DNA of 64,000 nucleotides from Streptomyces sp. SJL17-4 (GTDB lineage: Bacteria; Actinomycetota; Actinomycetes; Streptomycetales; Streptomycetaceae), in the NCBI RefSeq assembly GCF_036826855.1, contig NZ_CP104578.1, positions 5,367,501-5,431,500 on the forward strand. The letters are read 5' to 3'. A model generated the notes under the pieces. The model was not told the origin of the DNA. It did no database searches and was given only the letters and a program-made list of their open reading frames with translations. Every line of letters starts with the position of its first letter. Position 1 is the first letter of the stretch. This document shows positions 63,156 through 64,000 of the stretch, piece after piece. A program made the position numbers and the translations under genes.

Positions 63156-63733
63156 TTACGTCGACTGGCGGCCGCTGCCTCGGCACCACGTTGCGGTCTT
63201 CGAGTGGCAGTTGGGGCACAGATAGCGGAGGTTCTCCCGGCGATTGTCGAACCAGTTTCCGTTGATGTGGTCGATCTGCAGTGTGATGGATCCACCTCTC
63301 CACGAACCTTCGTTGCCGCACTCAACGCAGCGGTACGGGATACCTACCTCGGTGAGCGCGCGGTGGAGCCGGTCGCGGTTTTCGCGCGACGATCCTTCGG
63401 GGCGGACCCGGAATACCGTGTGCGCGAGCGGTTCAGGCCGGGGAACTGGGTCACATCGATTCCGGCTGCTGCGACCCGTCTGCTGATGTGCGAGAGCGTT
63501 CCGGTGGCCGGGGGCACGCCGAGCTTCTGCGCGACCTCGCGGAGTGTCGTAGAGGCGGCAACCGCCTCGGCAATGGCGCTGTCTGTGTACTTGCGCCAGG
63601 GGCTTCGTTGCTTGAAATGGCTGGTGTCGATGCCGTACTCGGCCACCTTCGACTGCAGTGTGCGGCGTCGGCCCCCGCTCTCGTTGACGCCGAGGCGGCG
63701 CATCAGATCCGCCCACCCACTCGCCTCCGCCAC
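63156..63733 (-). pseudogene. HNH endonuclease gene split by a frameshift
   Basis: The N-terminal half (GWADLMRRLGVNESGGRRR to GIDVTQFPGLN) is in one frame from the GTG at 63733. The C-terminal half with the HNH motif (CVECGNEGSW, LQIDHINGNWFDNRRENLRYLCPNCH) is in another frame, offset by -1. The switch falls near 63415-63432. In related proteins both parts are in one chain. It could be a decayed gene, an internal deletion, or an assembly error. It lies next to tRNA-Leu. Confidence 0.75.
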
Positions 63734-63868
63734 AACGGCGGTGAGCCGCTCCTGCGTGTACGCGCTCGTCCCTCCGATCCGGCCACCCGTTCGCGGCCTC
63801 GTACGGACTAACGAGCCGAATATCGGACGGTCACGTCATAACGCGTACGAATATCGCGTCCGGAACGC

Positions 63869-63910
63869 GGAACGGCCCGCACCGCTTCGGTCAGCGGTGC
63901 GGGCCGTTCC
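63869..63910 (-). terminator. Terminator after bcp
   Basis: A perfect 17-bp stem (63869-63885 with 63894-63910) with an 8-base loop, 17 bases beyond the bcp stop. Confidence 0.88.
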
Positions 63911-63927
63911 CGGGCGAAGGTCAGGGC

Positions 63928-64000
63928 TCAGATGCCCAGGTCCCTGATGATCTTGGCCACGTGGCCCGTCGCCTTCACGTTGTAGAAGGCGTGTTCCACG
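63928..64000 (-). CDS. bcp: Thioredoxin-dependent peroxiredoxin Bcp, C-terminal end only
   Basis: The last 23 codons are visible: VEHAFYNVKATGHVAKIIRD followed by LGI and the stop. The YNVKATGHVAK end is typical of actinobacterial Bcp/PrxQ thiol peroxidases. The gene continues outside the window, so catalytic Cys residues are not seen. Confidence 0.8.
   Translation of the reverse strand, partial: VEHAFYNVKATGHVAKIIRDLGI

Overview
The window is a contiguous piece of a Streptomyces chromosome. The evidence is very high GC with strong third-position bias, frequent GTG and TTG starts, 4-bp ATGA/GTGA operon overlaps, an SsgA-like sporulation protein, DasR-type dre sites, and a gene order that I recall (not searched) as the core-chromosome stretch running from the malic enzyme / hupA / murA genes to nagE2-nagE1-nagF / rph / rdgB / bcp in S. 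coelicolor. No prophage, insertion sequence, rRNA operon or CRISPR array was seen. The first gene (malic enzyme) and the last (Bcp peroxiredoxin) are cut by the window edges.

Layout. 1-3950: malic enzyme, HU, MurA, YqgE, DUF3039. 4046-8949: a sugar ABC importer (lipoprotein plus two permeases) with a cytoplasmic GH20 hexosaminidase and a dre-like site, probably a chitooligosaccharide uptake module. 9175-14059: three overlapping genes for a xanthine-dehydrogenase-like complex whose Fe-S subunit has a 370-residue disordered N-terminus and whose Mo subunit has lost hallmark motifs. 14189-22957: a small type VII secretion-like cassette (WXG100-like protein, PPE-like protein, mycosin protease) facing two Ser/Thr kinases with extracellular PQQ propellers and one pseudokinase. 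23364-27631: tRNA-Cys, an MFS transporter, a Phd/Doc-type toxin-antitoxin pair and an SF2 helicase. 28103-34749: regulators (IclR, two ArsR-like, Lrp), a Tat-type secreted hydrolase, a Lon-like protease and an MFS exporter. 34829-49204: hppD, a TPR protein, an FAD-linked oxidase, ssgG, two RDD membrane proteins, an M6 metalloprotease, pncA, pncB, clpS and DUF2017.

49205-57613: an amino-acid permease behind a structured leader, then the cysteine genes mec, cysO and cysM. A cobalamin riboswitch with a BtuFCD-like importer and a Cys-containing leader peptide sit between mec and cysO. A membrane-anchored MazF-like protein and an Rv1339-type metallo-beta-lactamase follow. 57695-61018: the GlcNAc phosphotransferase genes nagE2, nagE1 and nagF with a cluster of dre sites. 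61149-64000: rph, a lipoprotein, rdgB, tRNA-Leu(UAG), a frameshifted HNH endonuclease gene and bcp.

How the genes work together. The ABC/hexosaminidase module and the PTS genes form two halves of an aminosugar regulon that could share DasR control. The mec-cysO-cysM set is a sulfur-carrier route to cysteine, in which CysO carries two residues after its GG and so needs JAMM trimming. The most interesting loci are the degenerate molybdoenzyme, the T7SS/kinase/pseudokinase cassette, the permease leader with two mutually exclusive hairpins, four TTGCAA boxes spaced exactly 14 bp, and the CysO maturation/B12 arrangement.
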